Shown here: positions 1 to 11,869 of the stretch, piece after piece
How the letters are laid out: the number at the start of each line of letters is the position of its first letter
How positions within the stretch are numbered: the first letter of the stretch is position 1
Assembly (NCBI GenBank): GCA_035048815.1
Contig: JAUCBN010000025.1
Span: 12,796,501 to 12,860,500 of the forward strand
Length of the DNA: 64,000 bases
Direction: 5' to 3'
From: Abelmoschus esculentus
Taxonomy: Eukaryota; Streptophyta; Magnoliopsida; Malvales; Malvaceae
The notes under the pieces: model-generated
What the model was told of the DNA's origin: nothing
Seen by the model: only the letters and a program-made list of their open reading frames with translations
Database searches by the model: none
Translations under genes and position numbers: made by a program

Positions 1-27
1 TATCACTTAAAATAGTTATATGACAAT

Positions 28-2912
28 TGTAATCACTAATTTTATCCGGGTCTAAACCCGTTTTTAATTTTTATTTTCAATCGAATAATGGGCTTAAATT
101 CGATCTTAATTGTAATTAAAAAAATTTAAAAATATATAAAATATCTATATATGTAATTGGTATGTTAATATGTTTTACATATCCATTAGTCTTTTTCTCT
201 CTTGGCCGTTTGCTTTATATATATATATTTAATTCTTTTGGCTTTAATTTCTTTTATTATTCTTATAAATATTTTATATATTTAAACTAAAAAAATCAAA
301 AATATTATATAATATATTTAATTTTCGTTACATTGTTTTCATTACAATCATTATTATTACTCTTTTTCCTTTTCAGTTTTTGTTATTTATTATTATATTT
401 ATTATTATTATCATTATTATTGTTATTAGAATCCAATTTAAATAATAAACCCATTAACTAAATAAAAGTCTATTTTATTATTCAATCAGTCCAACTTTCT
501 TTAGGCCCGAAAAATAATTACAACCCAAATTAATAATAATTACAAAACCCATATTAAAACACAAAGCCCGGAATAAAATAAAACACTAAGCCCGTTACAA
601 TTTTAAAACCCGGTTCGGCCCAATAGCCCTAACCCATATCTGATAATTAACCCTGAAAAACCCTAATCTGCTCTTCTTTCATCATGCGCAGCCGCTTCCC
701 CATCGTTGGATCCAATCTGGATCCAACGGTCCAGATCAAACGCGGAAGGACCATCCAACTTCTTCACGCGTCCACGCGCCAACTGTCTGCCACTCCACGC
801 GCGCGTCACGCTCACGCGTGACCATTCGAATACCCAGCAGCCCGTTCGCCTTCTTCGCCGCCGTTCGATCGTCGGTCACCGGTGATCCCCATTCCAGCTC
901 CGGCCACCACGTATACAAGAAAACAAAGCGTGTCAGATCGTACCAATTTGCAAATCAAAAAAATGACGAAAACAAAGGCTAAAAGTAAACCATCAAATTG
1001 CAGTAATCCCAGGAGAATTTCGGCCAACAAGTCGACAATCACAGAGTCGATTCAACACAAATATTCAGATGTTTCAGAACCAAATTTCAGACGAATACAT
1101 CCAAAATCAGAGAGCAACCAATAGGATTTCAGATCTTTTTTTTCATTTCTTCATGTAATCGGCTATAAAGCCAAAAACCGAAACATGTAAAAGGGACTCT
1201 TCCCCAACTATTTCGAATCAAATACAAAGCATTTAGAGGTATAACCTCCCTCGTTTTCTATTTTCGCATATAGAAAAAAGAAGAGTCTAAGTTTCAAGGT
1301 TTTTACCTTCGTCGTTTCGAGTCTCCTTTCTTGTTTTCTTCGAATCCAGTGATAAGCCTCGCGGCCTATGTGCTGTTGTTGGTGAACCGATGATGAAAAG
1401 GAACCCGCTTTCTCTTCTTTTTTCTCTAGTCTGAATGCAAAATAGAGGGGTTTCTCTCGTTTTTTTAAGTCTATCGGGTTTTGATTTGAAATAAATAAAG
1501 AGTTTTGTTTTGGGGTTTCGAAAAGCTTTTAAAAAATAGGGGTTTTGATTTCTCCGGAATCATGCCGGAATCTGGAAAGGGTGAAGAACACATGAGTGTT
1601 CATTTTTTGGGGGGCTCAAGATGAACAATAGAGAGAAATTTCTCTCTTTTCTTTGGTTCGGTTTTGAAAAAATGAGAAAAGGGGGAGCTTTTTAATTTCA
1701 GTTTATGTTTTATAGTTAGTCCCGTTATAATAAAGGGAAAATTATTTAATAAACCCCTTCGTGTCCTTGAATTTAGTCCCAAAGTCCCCGAAATTTTGTG
1801 TCGTTTTACAATCTGGTCGCTAATAATGTTCTAATCGCTTTTTAATAAAGGTTTATTTATGTTTCGGTCCCTCCGTGTCTGGAGGATAACTTCCTTGTCC
1901 TTGTTTCAAAATAGCATTTTGAGGACCTCGATGTTTTTAAATCCTGTAAATTTAGTCCGTTTTCCAGTTTTATTCTTTTCCTTTTTGAGTCTTTAATCTT
2001 TTCTTTATTTATTTTGGTCCTTTACAGTGTTACTGTTTTTTTAATTTATTGTACATTTTTATTTTTAGTTCATTTTATTATTGTATTATTGCATTTTTTT
2101 ATCCATGTTCATATATGTCATTTTATTTGTTCAATTTATTTGTTTATATTATTAAAATGTTTTATTTATGTTATACTTTATCATGCATTTTTAATCATGT
2201 AATTTAGTTATATTTTTTTTTTTACATATTTGTCTATTATGCTTCTAGCTTATTATTTTATGCATTGTATATTTATATGTATTTACTTTTATTTTATTGT
2301 TCATGTACAAATATTATATTTTTACTACATATTTGCATGCCATGCATATTTATTTATTCGTTTTACTTTATGTTTCTCATATTTTAATTTGCTCACATAT
2401 TCCTTAATTAATCAACCTAATTCCATACGTATTTATTCGGTCGTAACGAGCCCGACGCCAAACGTAGTGGTGGCGGTGTACGCGTTACCTTCGAATAAAG
2501 ACACGGTAAAAATTAAAATAAATCCGAATATTTAAACAAATTTTAATTTAATACCATTTTAAGACCGAAAAATCCAAAATTAATTAAACGGTGTTTTGAT
2601 AAAGGTGCCAATTTTGGGCAGTTTTTAATGCTAACCCAGTTTTAAATCGTAACCGACTCTCGAACCCAATTTTTAACGAATCTCTGGTTTTACGGTGTCC
2701 GGTTTACCAAAAGTGACCGGTGGCAACTCCAACCCTCTTCTTTAAACTCCCCAATTTTTATCCCCAATTTTTCAATTAAACCCTAATTTACTAACTTCCA
2801 TTTTTTCCGATGTTTCCACTAGTAACCCTTTTTTCACATTTCCTTTTTCTCTTACACTTAATTTTATTATTTTTAATTTTAATTTTTATAAAAAAAAAAG
2901 AGGGTTGCTACA
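28..2912 (+). repeat. 5' LTR of the Tat/Ogre-type element
   Basis: This 2885-bp LTR matches 23165-26042 along its whole length. By eye the CpG-rich part (about 780-1140) differs at roughly 17 of 360 positions, while 1380-2000 is almost identical. It is AT-rich except for a CpG-dense block at about 690-860 with repeated ACGCG and an inverted repeat of GTTGGATCCA around 706-729. Small ORFs inside it, such as an 80-codon one at 882-1124, recur in the other LTR but show no recognisable domain. Confidence 0.9.
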
Positions 2913-2934
2913 GTTGACGACTCCGCTGGGGACG
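2913..2934 (+). other. Primer binding site, Tat/Ogre type
   Basis: The LTR end is followed directly by GTTGACGACTCCGCTGGGGA. This resembles the primer site of plant Ogre/Tat elements (TTGGCGACTCYGCTGGGGA type, usually assigned to a tRNA-Arg). The expected GG near its start reads GA here. Confidence 0.7.
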
Positions 2935-3445
2935 TTTTTTTAAAACTAATGAGTCAAGCCTTATTTTTCAAAATACCACTAAATTAATTTTGAAAGTTGT
3001 GAAGTAAAGTGACAATTAAATTATTATTTGTTTATTAATTCGAGGTTAAAATATCATTCAAACCCGTGTCTAAGTGGGGGGAAAACGCTAAGTGCTTTCG
3101 TAAGGATATTGTTCCTCCGTAGGGGCATAAGCGAAAGGGTCCTCTTAAATTGAACTCGATCGAGATGAGCCTACAATGGGTGACGATCGGGGGCCTTGCT
3201 ACTCTTAGAAGAGGACAACGAGGACAATTTGGGTATCTCGATAGAACCAAAACTGTATTTAGAGAATTTAGTCAACCTACCCGACTAGAGCCATGCGGTT
3301 AACCTAGGTTCTTTTAGATGAGATATATAAGGTTGCTTTATCTCCTTTCTTTTATGCTTATTTATTTTTGCATCAACATTACATGAAGGTGTTGATCTAA
3401 GTGGTTCGCCCAATTAAAGGCTTTCACTATAGTTAGAGTATTAAA

Positions 3446-3582
3446 ACGAAAAATAGAAAGAAAAAGAAGAAATAAGAGAAATAAAAGAAAATGAAAGAGG
3501 AAAAGTAAAAAATCGAGAGATAAAAAAGGAGAGAGGAAAAAAAGAAGAAAATAGAAAGGGAAAAACAACAAAGAAAGAGCTT
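3446..3582 (+). repeat. Purine-rich (A/G) low-complexity tract
   Basis: About 135 bases of almost uninterrupted A and G (GAAAGAAAAAGAAG-like) lie in the leader between the PBS and the gag remnant. A similar tract lies at about 4800-4877. The phenylalanine/leucine-rich minus-strand reading frame across it is an artefact of the composition. Confidence 0.8.
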
Positions 3583-3747
3583 TTAATCGATGAAAGTGGC
3601 TCAAAGGGCAATCACTATCGTGACCAACACCTTCGCTTGCATTCATTTTTGCATTTCATGCATTTCCATAGCATTCATTTTGCATTCATCAATAAGACAA
3701 GGAGATTGACCTTGGATACACCGTGACAGTTATCAACGGCATTCGAC

Positions 3748-4353
3748 ATGTCTAAGAACTTTAGAGGAGCATCTACTTCAGAGATTAGGAGGAATGAGAG
3801 GTCAACATCGGGTCATCACAACGTCGAGAGCATGAACGACCTTGTAGCTAGGGTGAGCAAGCTCGAGGAACTCTGTGAGCTTTTGGTCAAGAATCAAAGG
3901 GAGATTTTATCGTGTGTGAAGAGTTTACAAGATATGGTGTCTTCCTCATCAAAAGGGAGTCCCTCGAAGCGTCCAAAGGTACACACTTACAAGACCAACA
4001 ATGTCTTTATTGCCCCGGAGTCTACAAGTGCACAAGGATTCGGTAAAAGGGCACCGAGGAAGGAAGAAGTTTTTGGCCCTCTGCCTTTGACTTATAATGA
4101 GTTGTACTCTAAGCTCGTCGAAGCGAATTTGGTTCGTCCCTATCATATTTCCCCGACGCAACCTCCTTACCCAACATGGTTCAACCATAATGCCAAGTGC
4201 GAATACCAAGCCGGGGTCACCGGGTATCACATCAATGATTGCAAGGCATTTAAGAGGATGGTTCAAAACTTGGTGAACACCGGGGTCATTCATTTCAGTT
4301 CATCGGGGGAAATGACCTTTTCTCTACCCGATCATGAGGGGCATGTTTTTTAA
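3748..4353 (+). CDS. Truncated Gag with degenerate zinc knuckle (Tat/Ogre type)
   Basis: This open frame of 201 codons starts at the first Met after the leader. Residues 30-70 form a probable coiled coil (VSKLEELCELLVKNQREIL). Residues about 109-125 (FGPLPLTYNELYSKLVE) match the conserved segment before the zinc finger in Tat/Ogre Gag proteins. Residues about 151-180 correspond to the CxxHxGxxGHxxxxC finger, but here it reads CEYQAGVTGYHINDC, so one ligand His is Gln and the GH is GY. Intact family Gags are several hundred residues longer and lead into protease and RT; nothing of those follows. The product could at most be a short RNA-binding or assembly remnant. It is open but probably not functional. 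Confidence 0.7.
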   Translation: MSKNFRGASTSEIRRNERSTSGHHNVESMNDLVARVSKLEELCELLVKNQREILSCVKSLQDMVSSSSKGSPSKRPKVHTYKTNNVFIAPESTSAQGFGKRAPRKEEVFGPLPLTYNELYSKLVEANLVRPYHISPTQPPYPTWFNHNAKCEYQAGVTGYHINDCKAFKRMVQNLVNTGVIHFSSSGEMTFSLPDHEGHVF

Positions 4354-5473
4354 GGAAGTTGGATTTCGAGGAGCCGAAAATGGCCCCGAGTTGCCAAGAA
4401 GTTCATGCATCTCACTTTAGCTTTTCATAGATGTTTACTTGCATCCGTTTCCTTGCATTTTAAGTTTTTCCACTTTTAATCAATCTCGCTATCTTTGGCC
4501 CGAAAGTAGTGATGACCTTTTATAAAGGGCTTCTATCCTTTTCCCTTTACTTTCAATGAAGAGGTGATTTTTTATATACCTTTTCTTTCCTATTCTTGGA
4601 TATTTAATGCTTATTGTGTCTCCGATTCAGACAAATAAAACACAATTAATTGAGTGTTGTGATTACGATGAAGTACAATTCTATTTTCAATCTGCTTCGG
4701 TCGGAAAGCTTGAGAAGTAAGACTACTACTCCTTCGATAATGTTCGATGATAAGAAGGTCTCGTAGAAAAGGAATCTACTCGAGTTTGAGAATTCCAAGA
4801 GGTCAAAAGAATTAAAAGGAAAAAGAAGAAAAAAAAGAGAAAAGAAAGAAAGAAAGAAAAGAAAAGAAAAAAAGAGGTGAAATTTTAAGATTCCTCAAAT
4901 GAACGAGCAATTCAATAAGTCTCGGAGCATCCTGATGGAGCTGTGGGGGAAGAACTAATCTAATAAGGAGCCAGATCTCCACCATTTTGAAACCCTAACG
5001 TCAGTGATGACTCATTGAAGACACTGACACTTTAAATACATTAATGATTAAGTGCAAACAAAAGCACATGCTTACACTTGGAATTATCAAACTGAGATAC
5101 AAAGACAAATATGAGAACTAGAAGGAGTAGTTTTCAAGCGGATCAAGCGAGTACGGTAATCATGAGGATGAATCGAGTATTTTGAACATAATTTTTACAC
5201 TTCAAATATCGCCATAACATTTCAAGACAAAACATTAACTAATGAGTGTCGAGTTTGAGACACTTTTGCATTCGATATCTAAGGATTCTATTCCTTTTAC
5301 ATCTATTTTTACTATCAATTTTTCAATTTTTGAACGTTTATTCATAAAGGTGTTCTGCACTAAAACGCCAATTTTTGAAAAATTTCTTCAAAATATTATT
5401 AAATTCATTTTTTACAAAATGCAAGGCTATTGATGCATTTAAATCATCTTTGATTAAGCTCGTGAGTGGCAAC
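4354..5473 (+). other. Non-coding internal region of the Tat/Ogre derivative
   Basis: I see no coding frame beyond a 63-codon AT-rich one at 5242-5433 that I do not recognise. The stretch holds a second purine tract (about 4800-4877). It ends at the insertion site of the Athila-like element, with target bases GCAAC at 5469-5473. Confidence 0.6.
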
Positions 5474-6829
5474 TGATAAGTCCTCAAAAGACTATCACTT
5501 TTATACCTTTCATGGACAATAATTACTTAATCTACACCTATATGGACCAATGCATAAGCCTAATGTGTGATATTTGTATACGTTGCCTTCATGACATATA
5601 AGGATGATGTTCATAGAAAATATATGCTTTAATGCATCTTTGTGCATTTGCAGGTAAATTTGGACCCTGATCGAACCAGCCAAAGATGGAAGCTAAGCAG
5701 ATTCAAAGCCAAACTTCCGCCGGGGCAGAAGATGCATCCTGCCGAGGCGGGGAATTTCTTAAGACCAAAAGTCAAAGTGGTGGTCGATTTGAAAAGCATA
5801 AAAAGCTGGATTTTTCTAGACACTTTACGCAGCAATTAGAGTTCGGGAAGACGGTGTAAAGATGGAAAAAACCAAATTAAAAGATTTACCTTTTCAAGGA
5901 AGGAAATGTCCAAATTTACTAAACTTCTTCTCCAAGGCTGATGTTGCCCTAGTTTTAGCCTATATAAAGGATGTGCCGTCCATGAGAATAGTGGAGGAGA
6001 GTTCACAATAAACTTTAGAGATTTCTTTGTTTTCTATTATGTTCTAAATTCTCTAAGGGTTTAGGTGAAAGTTGTCGAGTATTAGTGAGAGGATATTGAA
6101 CTTTGTTTTCTTGTTTCATGCAATAAAATATCAAGGTTTGCTTATTTTTTGTCATTCATTATTCTTGCATTCAAGCTCGGGAGAAAAGTTTGTGAGAGAT
6201 TTATTTATCTAGTATCGGGAGAGTTAGATTCACGAAAGGAATAAGTACGGTATTTTTATAGCTGGAAAATACTAACTCGGCCTAGGGATAGGTTAGAGTT
6301 TCAGCGGCTAAAAGAAATGTGAGATTGGTTGGTGGTTATAATTGATTCACGTCGGGAGGTATCATCGAGGACTAGTCATCAACAGTTCTTCGACTTAGGG
6401 ATAAGCGGAGTTATCAGAGGACACTTTGTCGAACCTTGAAGAAGTCCACCAAAGAGCAAGGGATTGCCGCGGCGGACGTACCCTTCACTCTCGAGGTAGT
6501 AGGACTGCAGTACTGCTGAGGCAGTGTTGAGTAATTGCATTAGACGGAAACAAGTCAACTGAATCCACAATACGAAATAACTGGATCCTGCCCATTCTCT
6601 CAAACTGATTTTATTCTCTATTTTCTTTTTTATTATTCAAGTTATTTTCATTCAATTTAAGACAACCAATTAATCTGTGTTTTTACTTTATTTCTTTTGC
6701 AGAGCGAGAAGAGCAAAAGGGAACATATTAAGTATACCAATCCCTGTGGAGACGATACTCGATATTTATCTTTTTATTACTTGCGACGTGTTCACTTGCA
6801 CAAATTGCGCAACCCTTTTACACGCAACA
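5474..6829 (+). repeat. 5' LTR of Athila-like element 1
   Basis: The 1356-bp LTR runs from TGATAAGTCC to CACGCAACA. It belongs to the TGATAAGTCC subtype, distinct from the TGATAAGTGC subtype of the nested element. A TATATAAAGG box lies near 5960. The first 165 bp differ from the 3' LTR piece at 10231-10395 at about 10 positions by eye. Confidence 0.9.
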
Positions 6830-6835
6830 AGTTTT

Positions 6836-6853
6836 TGGCGCCGTAGCCGGGAT
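6836..6853 (+). other. Primer binding site (tRNA-Asp type)
   Basis: TGGCGCCGTAGCCGGGAT lies six bases after the LTR. The Athila consensus TGGCGCCGTTGCCGGGGA is complementary to the 3' end of tRNA-Asp; this copy has small changes. Confidence 0.85.
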
Positions 6854-6928
6854 TGGCAACTAAATTTTGTTATCTTTATTTTTCTCGCGTATTAAGTCAG
6901 TTTTTTTAACTTTGGTTTTTATTGGTGT

Positions 6929-8394
6929 ATGACCAGGGCCAACCCAAGCCATCCTGTGTACGAGCTAGATCTAGAGATTGAACACACACAACAAAGGTTG
7001 AGAAGACAAATCCGAGAAGTTATGGCAAATATTCCAATAGAGCAGAACCTACCCGCTGGCAAAGGAGGCCTTCCGCCGCCACCACTTCCGTGACAACTTA
7101 CAGTTCGGGATTTTCTGGTAGAGGATTTGAACGGGTTAAATCCAGGAGTTGTTACACCAGAGATCGAAGCAACCCAATTTGAGCTAAAACCTATCATGTT
7201 TAATATGCTCTATACCATTGGACAGTTTGGTGGGTCAGTCACTTAAGATGCCAGGCAACACCTCAAATCGTTCATGGAGATATGTAATTCATTCAAAATC
7301 CAAGGAGTCCATGAAGATGTTTTGAGACTTAAATTGTTTCCCTATTCATTGAGGGATAGGGCAAAGACTTGGTTAAATAGCATTCCAGCAGGATCTATAG
7401 GATCTTGAGTGAACTATGCTGTGATTCCATTACACGTTTCAATTCTACTAATCTATATGATCGTATACGTAATGAAATTACTTCTTTTCGGCAGGCAGAT
7501 GATGAACTGATGTATGAGGCATGGGAGCGATATAGGGAGCTATTACACAAGTGTCCTTTGCATGGATTTCCACTGTGGACGCAAGTAACTATGTTTTACA
7601 ATGCAACCAATTCCCCAACAAGGATGATGTTAGATGCTTCTGCCAATGGGACACTCCTTGACAAACCACCAGAAGAAGCTATAGAAATTTTGAACAAACT
7701 TGCAAAGAATGACTTCCAATTCCCTACATCTAGGAGAGGAGGGGTGAGACGCCAGCCCACAGTAAATGAGTTAGAAACATCCAATTCTGTGGCAGCACAA
7801 TTGACTACTCTTACTAAGACGGTTCAGAATATGTAAATGCAAAATAATACCCATGAGGTCAAGGTAATAGATTCTTCTTGTAATTTATGTGAAGGTGACC
7901 ATAGTTCTTCTGACTGCATGCAGAATCAAGAATCTACTCTGTATATGGGAAATTACAACCGGAACAACATGATGTCCAATACATATAATCCAGCATGGAA
8001 GAGGCATCCAAATCTCTCATGGAGTAATCCTAATAATGCTCTGAATCCGCCGCCGCAGTAGGGACAACAACCATTGTCGCCGCAATAGATACCTCAATAA
8101 CAGCTTGCAAGTTCATTGGAAAATTCTCTTAAGGCATTTATGATGAAAACGGAATCATACATGTCTGAGAATAGTAATTTCATTAAGAGAACTGATGCTT
8201 TCATGAACAGAACTGAGATAAGGTTGCAAAATCAGGAGGCAACCATTAAAACACTGGAAACTCAAGTTGGGCAGTTCGCTCAAAATCTGAACACTAGACC
8301 ACAAGGAGGATTACCCAGCAATACTGAAGTTGCAAGGGAAATGAGCCATAAGCAATGTAAAACAATCACTACTAGGAGTGGCCTACAACTTAAG
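6929..8394 (+). pseudogene. Athila-like gag, broken
   Basis: Starts at the ATG of MTRANPSHPVYELDLEIE. The Gag core is readable (NSFKIQGVHEDVLRLKLFPY, then LYDRIRNEITSFRQADDE). The zinc knuckle CNLCEGDHSSSDC lies near 7879-7920. Breaks include in-frame stops at about 7091 and 7243, a one-base deletion near 7406 (the Trp codon of GSWSEL), a stop at 7834, and several stops in the glutamine-rich stretch at 8059-8100. At about 8390 the frame jumps straight into ORF2, so the end of gag and all of protease are missing. Intact family copies would encode nucleocapsid. Confidence 0.85.
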
Positions 8395-9401
8395 CGGAGA
8401 TTGGTTCTCATCCAATCCATCATCAAAAAAAAAAGGAGTATCAATGTGGGAGAGTTGATCCTACAAGAAATCTATGAATGTGGTAGGAAGGAAAGAGGGT
8501 CGTTGTACTTTCCATGTTTAATCACAGGACTTTGTACTACTGTCGGTGTTCCAATCAAGGATACAAATGAGATTACAGTCTATAGACGCGATTGGACACG
8601 AGAGTTCTGCCATAAAATCATGCAAATAACTCAAGCAAAACCAGTCCAAGCAACTTCATTACCAGGCACAACTGATACCTCTACCGGGGCCCAATTCACG
8701 GCAGACTATCTGCTGCTTCCCACAGTACTGCCACAACGGATACTTACCAGGAGATACTCTAGAGGATGGCAGCCATGGATTTGAGACAGCAAAGGTACAT
8801 GGTGTACCAGAGGGATTTTAACAATTCCCTAGCCCAAATGATGATCACCAACTTCCCCAACCAAGGGGTGCAGTTCCTCAACTTCCCTCCTGATACGTTT
8901 GTCACGGCCGCACCCTACACCGAAACAACTCCAGCTCCAGGAGGACCACAACCATTTTATGCCCCTGGACCATCGCAACCGTTCCATGCACCGAGCCCAT
9001 TTCCGCCACAAGAGCCTGTCGCAGCAGCATCTGCTAGCCGAAGACCATCCAAGAGGAGAGCAGCAAGCTCTCCTGTAATCATTAGGAGTTTCTCGTCGGA
9101 GATGGACTCCTTCATGCAGAAGCCCCACTTCACTACCCAGCCTAAAACTCAACCCGCCCGAGCAGATGACATGGAAGCTGAAGATGCGGGCGGGACTGAA
9201 ATAATGGCAACCGAAGAAATTGGGGATGAGGAGGATGGACAAGAAGTCAATGCCCCACTGCAAAGGACGCCACCCACCAGAATCCAACCACCTCGAACAA
9301 CCAAAACTCAGAAATCACCAGCACAGGGATCAAAACTTAAACTGTCAGCAGCAAGTCCAAGGAAACTCGTCATCCATAGAAGTTCCTCGGAGGATTTTTA
9401 A
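8395..9401 (+). pseudogene. Distal half of ORF2 (putative plant transposon protein domain), fused to gag
   Basis: The sequence starts at RRLVLIQSIIKKKRSINVGE, which corresponds to about codon 177 of ORF2 in the nested element (15087-16637). It continues through the GLCTTVGVP and REFCHKIMQIT motifs. A frame change near 8766-8784 precedes the tail (MDLRQQRYMVYQRDF), which stays open to 9401. The tail is proline-rich, carries a basic SRRPSKRRA stretch that could be a nuclear localisation signal, then an acidic segment (EIGDEEDGQEV). Its function is unknown. Confidence 0.75.
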
Positions 9402-10230
9402 TCCTTTTATACCTATATGCTGTTTTTATTTTTTCTTGATAAATCTTCATGTTTGTTTCCTATCTTCTGCATATATTTAAGCATCGGGGACAATGCTCAA
9501 TTCGAGTTTGGGGGTGTAGATTCACTACCGAGGCAACCCATTATTAAATATTTTCCGTCTACCACCCTACTTGAATTGTTGTCTATACTTTTACACTGCT
9601 TTACATCATTATTGCCTAGTTTATTCTTCTTGGGCTATAGAAATATTTCTCCTTACCATGACTAGGTCCTGTTTAGAAGGATAAACCTTAGTATGCTTAA
9701 GGACTAAAACTTAAAAGTTTGCTATAGGATTGTCTCTAAAAACACTTTTGGGACTTGTTTGATTATAAGAATTCTTTTAATGAACTTAGGTGATAAAGGC
9801 TTAGATTTTTGGAATAATGACTAGAGGTGCCTATTACCGGCTCTAGGACTCACTCTTCTCTATGCTAGAGGTGCCCGAAATTGGCTCTAGTATGTTTAAA
9901 AAGAATCTTGATGATGAAACACAATCCTTGAGGTGCCCGAAATTGGCTCAAGTAGTTGTTGTGATAAGAAGAGAACATTCATCCTAAGTCTATTTGTCTT
10001 GAACTTAGAGTTTGTCTAAGAAAGCCTTTAATCAAACTTGTCCACAAGAACTCACACACTCACAAAATCTTATAGCTCGATTCCGGGTAAGTCCTTGGGT
10101 AGCCGAAAGGTTAAGACTCAAAATAGGCATAGTTATGGTAGGGAGAATAGAGGAAAAATAGAGAATAAGATATGGCAATTTGATGGTTTGCATTGCTTGA
10201 GGACAAGCAATAGTTCGAGTTTGGGGATGT
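9402..10230 (+). other. 3' non-coding block of element 1 with duplicated PPT cassette
   Basis: Two cassettes, each a small hairpin followed by TTCGAGTTTGGGG, lie at 9481-9519 and 10191-10230. The second abuts the 3' LTR and is the polypurine tract. Between them, 9821-9955 holds one AGGTGCCTATTACCGGCTCT and two copies of GGTGCCCGAAATTGGCTC. The same arrangement recurs in the other family members in this window. Confidence 0.75.
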
Positions 10231-10395
10231 GATAAGTCCTCAAAAGACTATCACTTTTATACCTTTCATGGACAATAATTATTTAATCTACACCTATTTG
10301 GACTAATGCATGAGCCTAATGTGTGATATTTTCATACATTGCCTTCATGACATATAAGGATGATATTTATAGAAAATATAAGCTTTAATGCATCT
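10231..10395 (+). repeat. 3' LTR of element 1, first segment
   Basis: It starts TGATAAGTCCTCAAAAGACT as at 5474. It is interrupted after CATCT (10391-10395), which is repeated at 18920-18924 beyond the nested element, where the LTR resumes. Confidence 0.9.
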
Positions 10396-11772
10396 TGATA
10401 AGTGCTTAATTCACTATCACTTTTTACACTTTTCATGGACAATAATCACTTAATCTACACCTACTTGGACTAAAGCATGTACTTAATGTGAGATATTTGG
10501 ATATTTTGCTTTTGCGATTTATAAAGATGATATTTATAAAAAATGCAAGCTTTACGGCACCTTTGTGCATTTGCAGGAAGATCAGATGCCGCGGCAGAGA
10601 TTGATGCCGAGGCAGAACCTGAGGCCGCGAGAGTACCTGATGAACAAGTACTAATATGGTAGGCGATCTGAAAAGAAAAATGAGGTGGACGTTTCTGGAC
10701 AAGCAGCACAAGGATCGGAGTTGAGAAGCGCATGGAAGGTCAAAGTCAAAGGCCACGTGGGAAAAGAATCCTTGTGGGAATAAACTTGAAAATAAAACAA
10801 ATATTTTATTTATGTACTTGACTTGTGTTTTACTCCAAGTTGTATTCCTACTTAGGAAAGGTTTGCCCTAGGCCAAGCCTATATAAACCATAGCCGCCCA
10901 AGGAGAAGGACACACATCATATACTAGAGAGCCGAATTAGAAGGTTCCTCTTAGAATTTAGAGTTTTCTTTTTTTCTCGTTATGTTCTAATTTCTTTTAG
11001 GCTTAGGTGAAAGTTGTAGAGTATTTGTGAGAAGAGATTGAACTTTGTTTTCTTGTTTCAATGCAATAAAATATCAAGATTTACTTATTCTTTGCCATTC
11101 ATTGTTCTTGCATTCAAGCTCGGGAGAAAAGTTTGTGAGAGACATATTTATCTAATATCGGGAGAGTTAGATTCACGAAAGGAATAAGTACGGTATTTTT
11201 CTATTCGGAAAATACTAACTTAGCCTAGGGATAGGATAGAGTTTCAGCGGCTAAAAGAAGTGTGGGATTGGTTTGTGATTATAATTGATTCACGCCGGGA
11301 GGTTTCATCAAGGATTAGTCATCAACAACACTTCGACTTAGGGATAAGCGGAGTCATCAAAGGACACTTTGCCGAATCTTGGTAAAGTCTACCTAAGAGC
11401 AAGGGATTGCCGTGGCGGACGAACATCATCACTGTCGAGGCAGTAAAACTGCAGTGCTGCCGAGGCAGTGTTGTGTGATTGCATTGGACAGAGACAAGTC
11501 AATTGAATCCACAATACAACACAACTGGATCCTGGTCACCTTCTTATTCTGATTATTTTCTCATTATTTAGTTTGTTTTATTATTCAAGTTATTTAGTTT
11601 CCTCCAACCCAAATCATCTGTGTTTTTATTTTATTTCTTTTACAGAGCAAGAAGACAAAAGAAGGTATAATAAGTAGACTAATCCCTGTAGAGACGATAT
11701 CCGATAATACTTATCACTTTATTACTTGCGACGTGTACACTTGCACTAATTGCGCACTTTTTACACGCAACA
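10396..11772 (+). repeat. 5' LTR of Athila-like element 2
   Basis: 1377 bp, TGATAAGTGCTTAATTCAC to CACGCAACA, of the TGATAAGTGC subtype. It has a probable TATA box (CCTATATAAACC near 10879) and a perfect CTGCCGAGGCAG palindrome at 11457-11468. Confidence 0.93.
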
Positions 11773-11778
11773 AGTTTT

Positions 11779-11796
11779 TGACGCCGTTGCCGGGGA
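11779..11796 (+). other. Primer binding site (tRNA-Asp type)
   Basis: TGACGCCGTTGCCGGGGA matches the Athila consensus at 17 of 18 positions. The third base is A instead of G, a likely deamination. Confidence 0.88.
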
Positions 11797-11869
11797 TTGA
11801 CAGCTAATTTTTTTTTTTTTCTTGCTTTTAGTTATTTTTATTTTTATTTTACTTTGTTTTTTTTTGTGT

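Noticed and set aside
882..1124. 80-codon frame present in both Tat/Ogre LTRs (also 24005-24247), with antisense 60- and 76-codon frames
   Set aside because: Preserved mainly because the LTRs are near-identical. No domain, and the antisense frames cover the same CpG-rich DNA.
3362..3646. Minus-strand 94-codon frame with a hydrophobic Phe/Leu-rich run that looks like a membrane protein
   Set aside because: It is the complement of an A/G tract; the hydrophobicity is a composition artefact.
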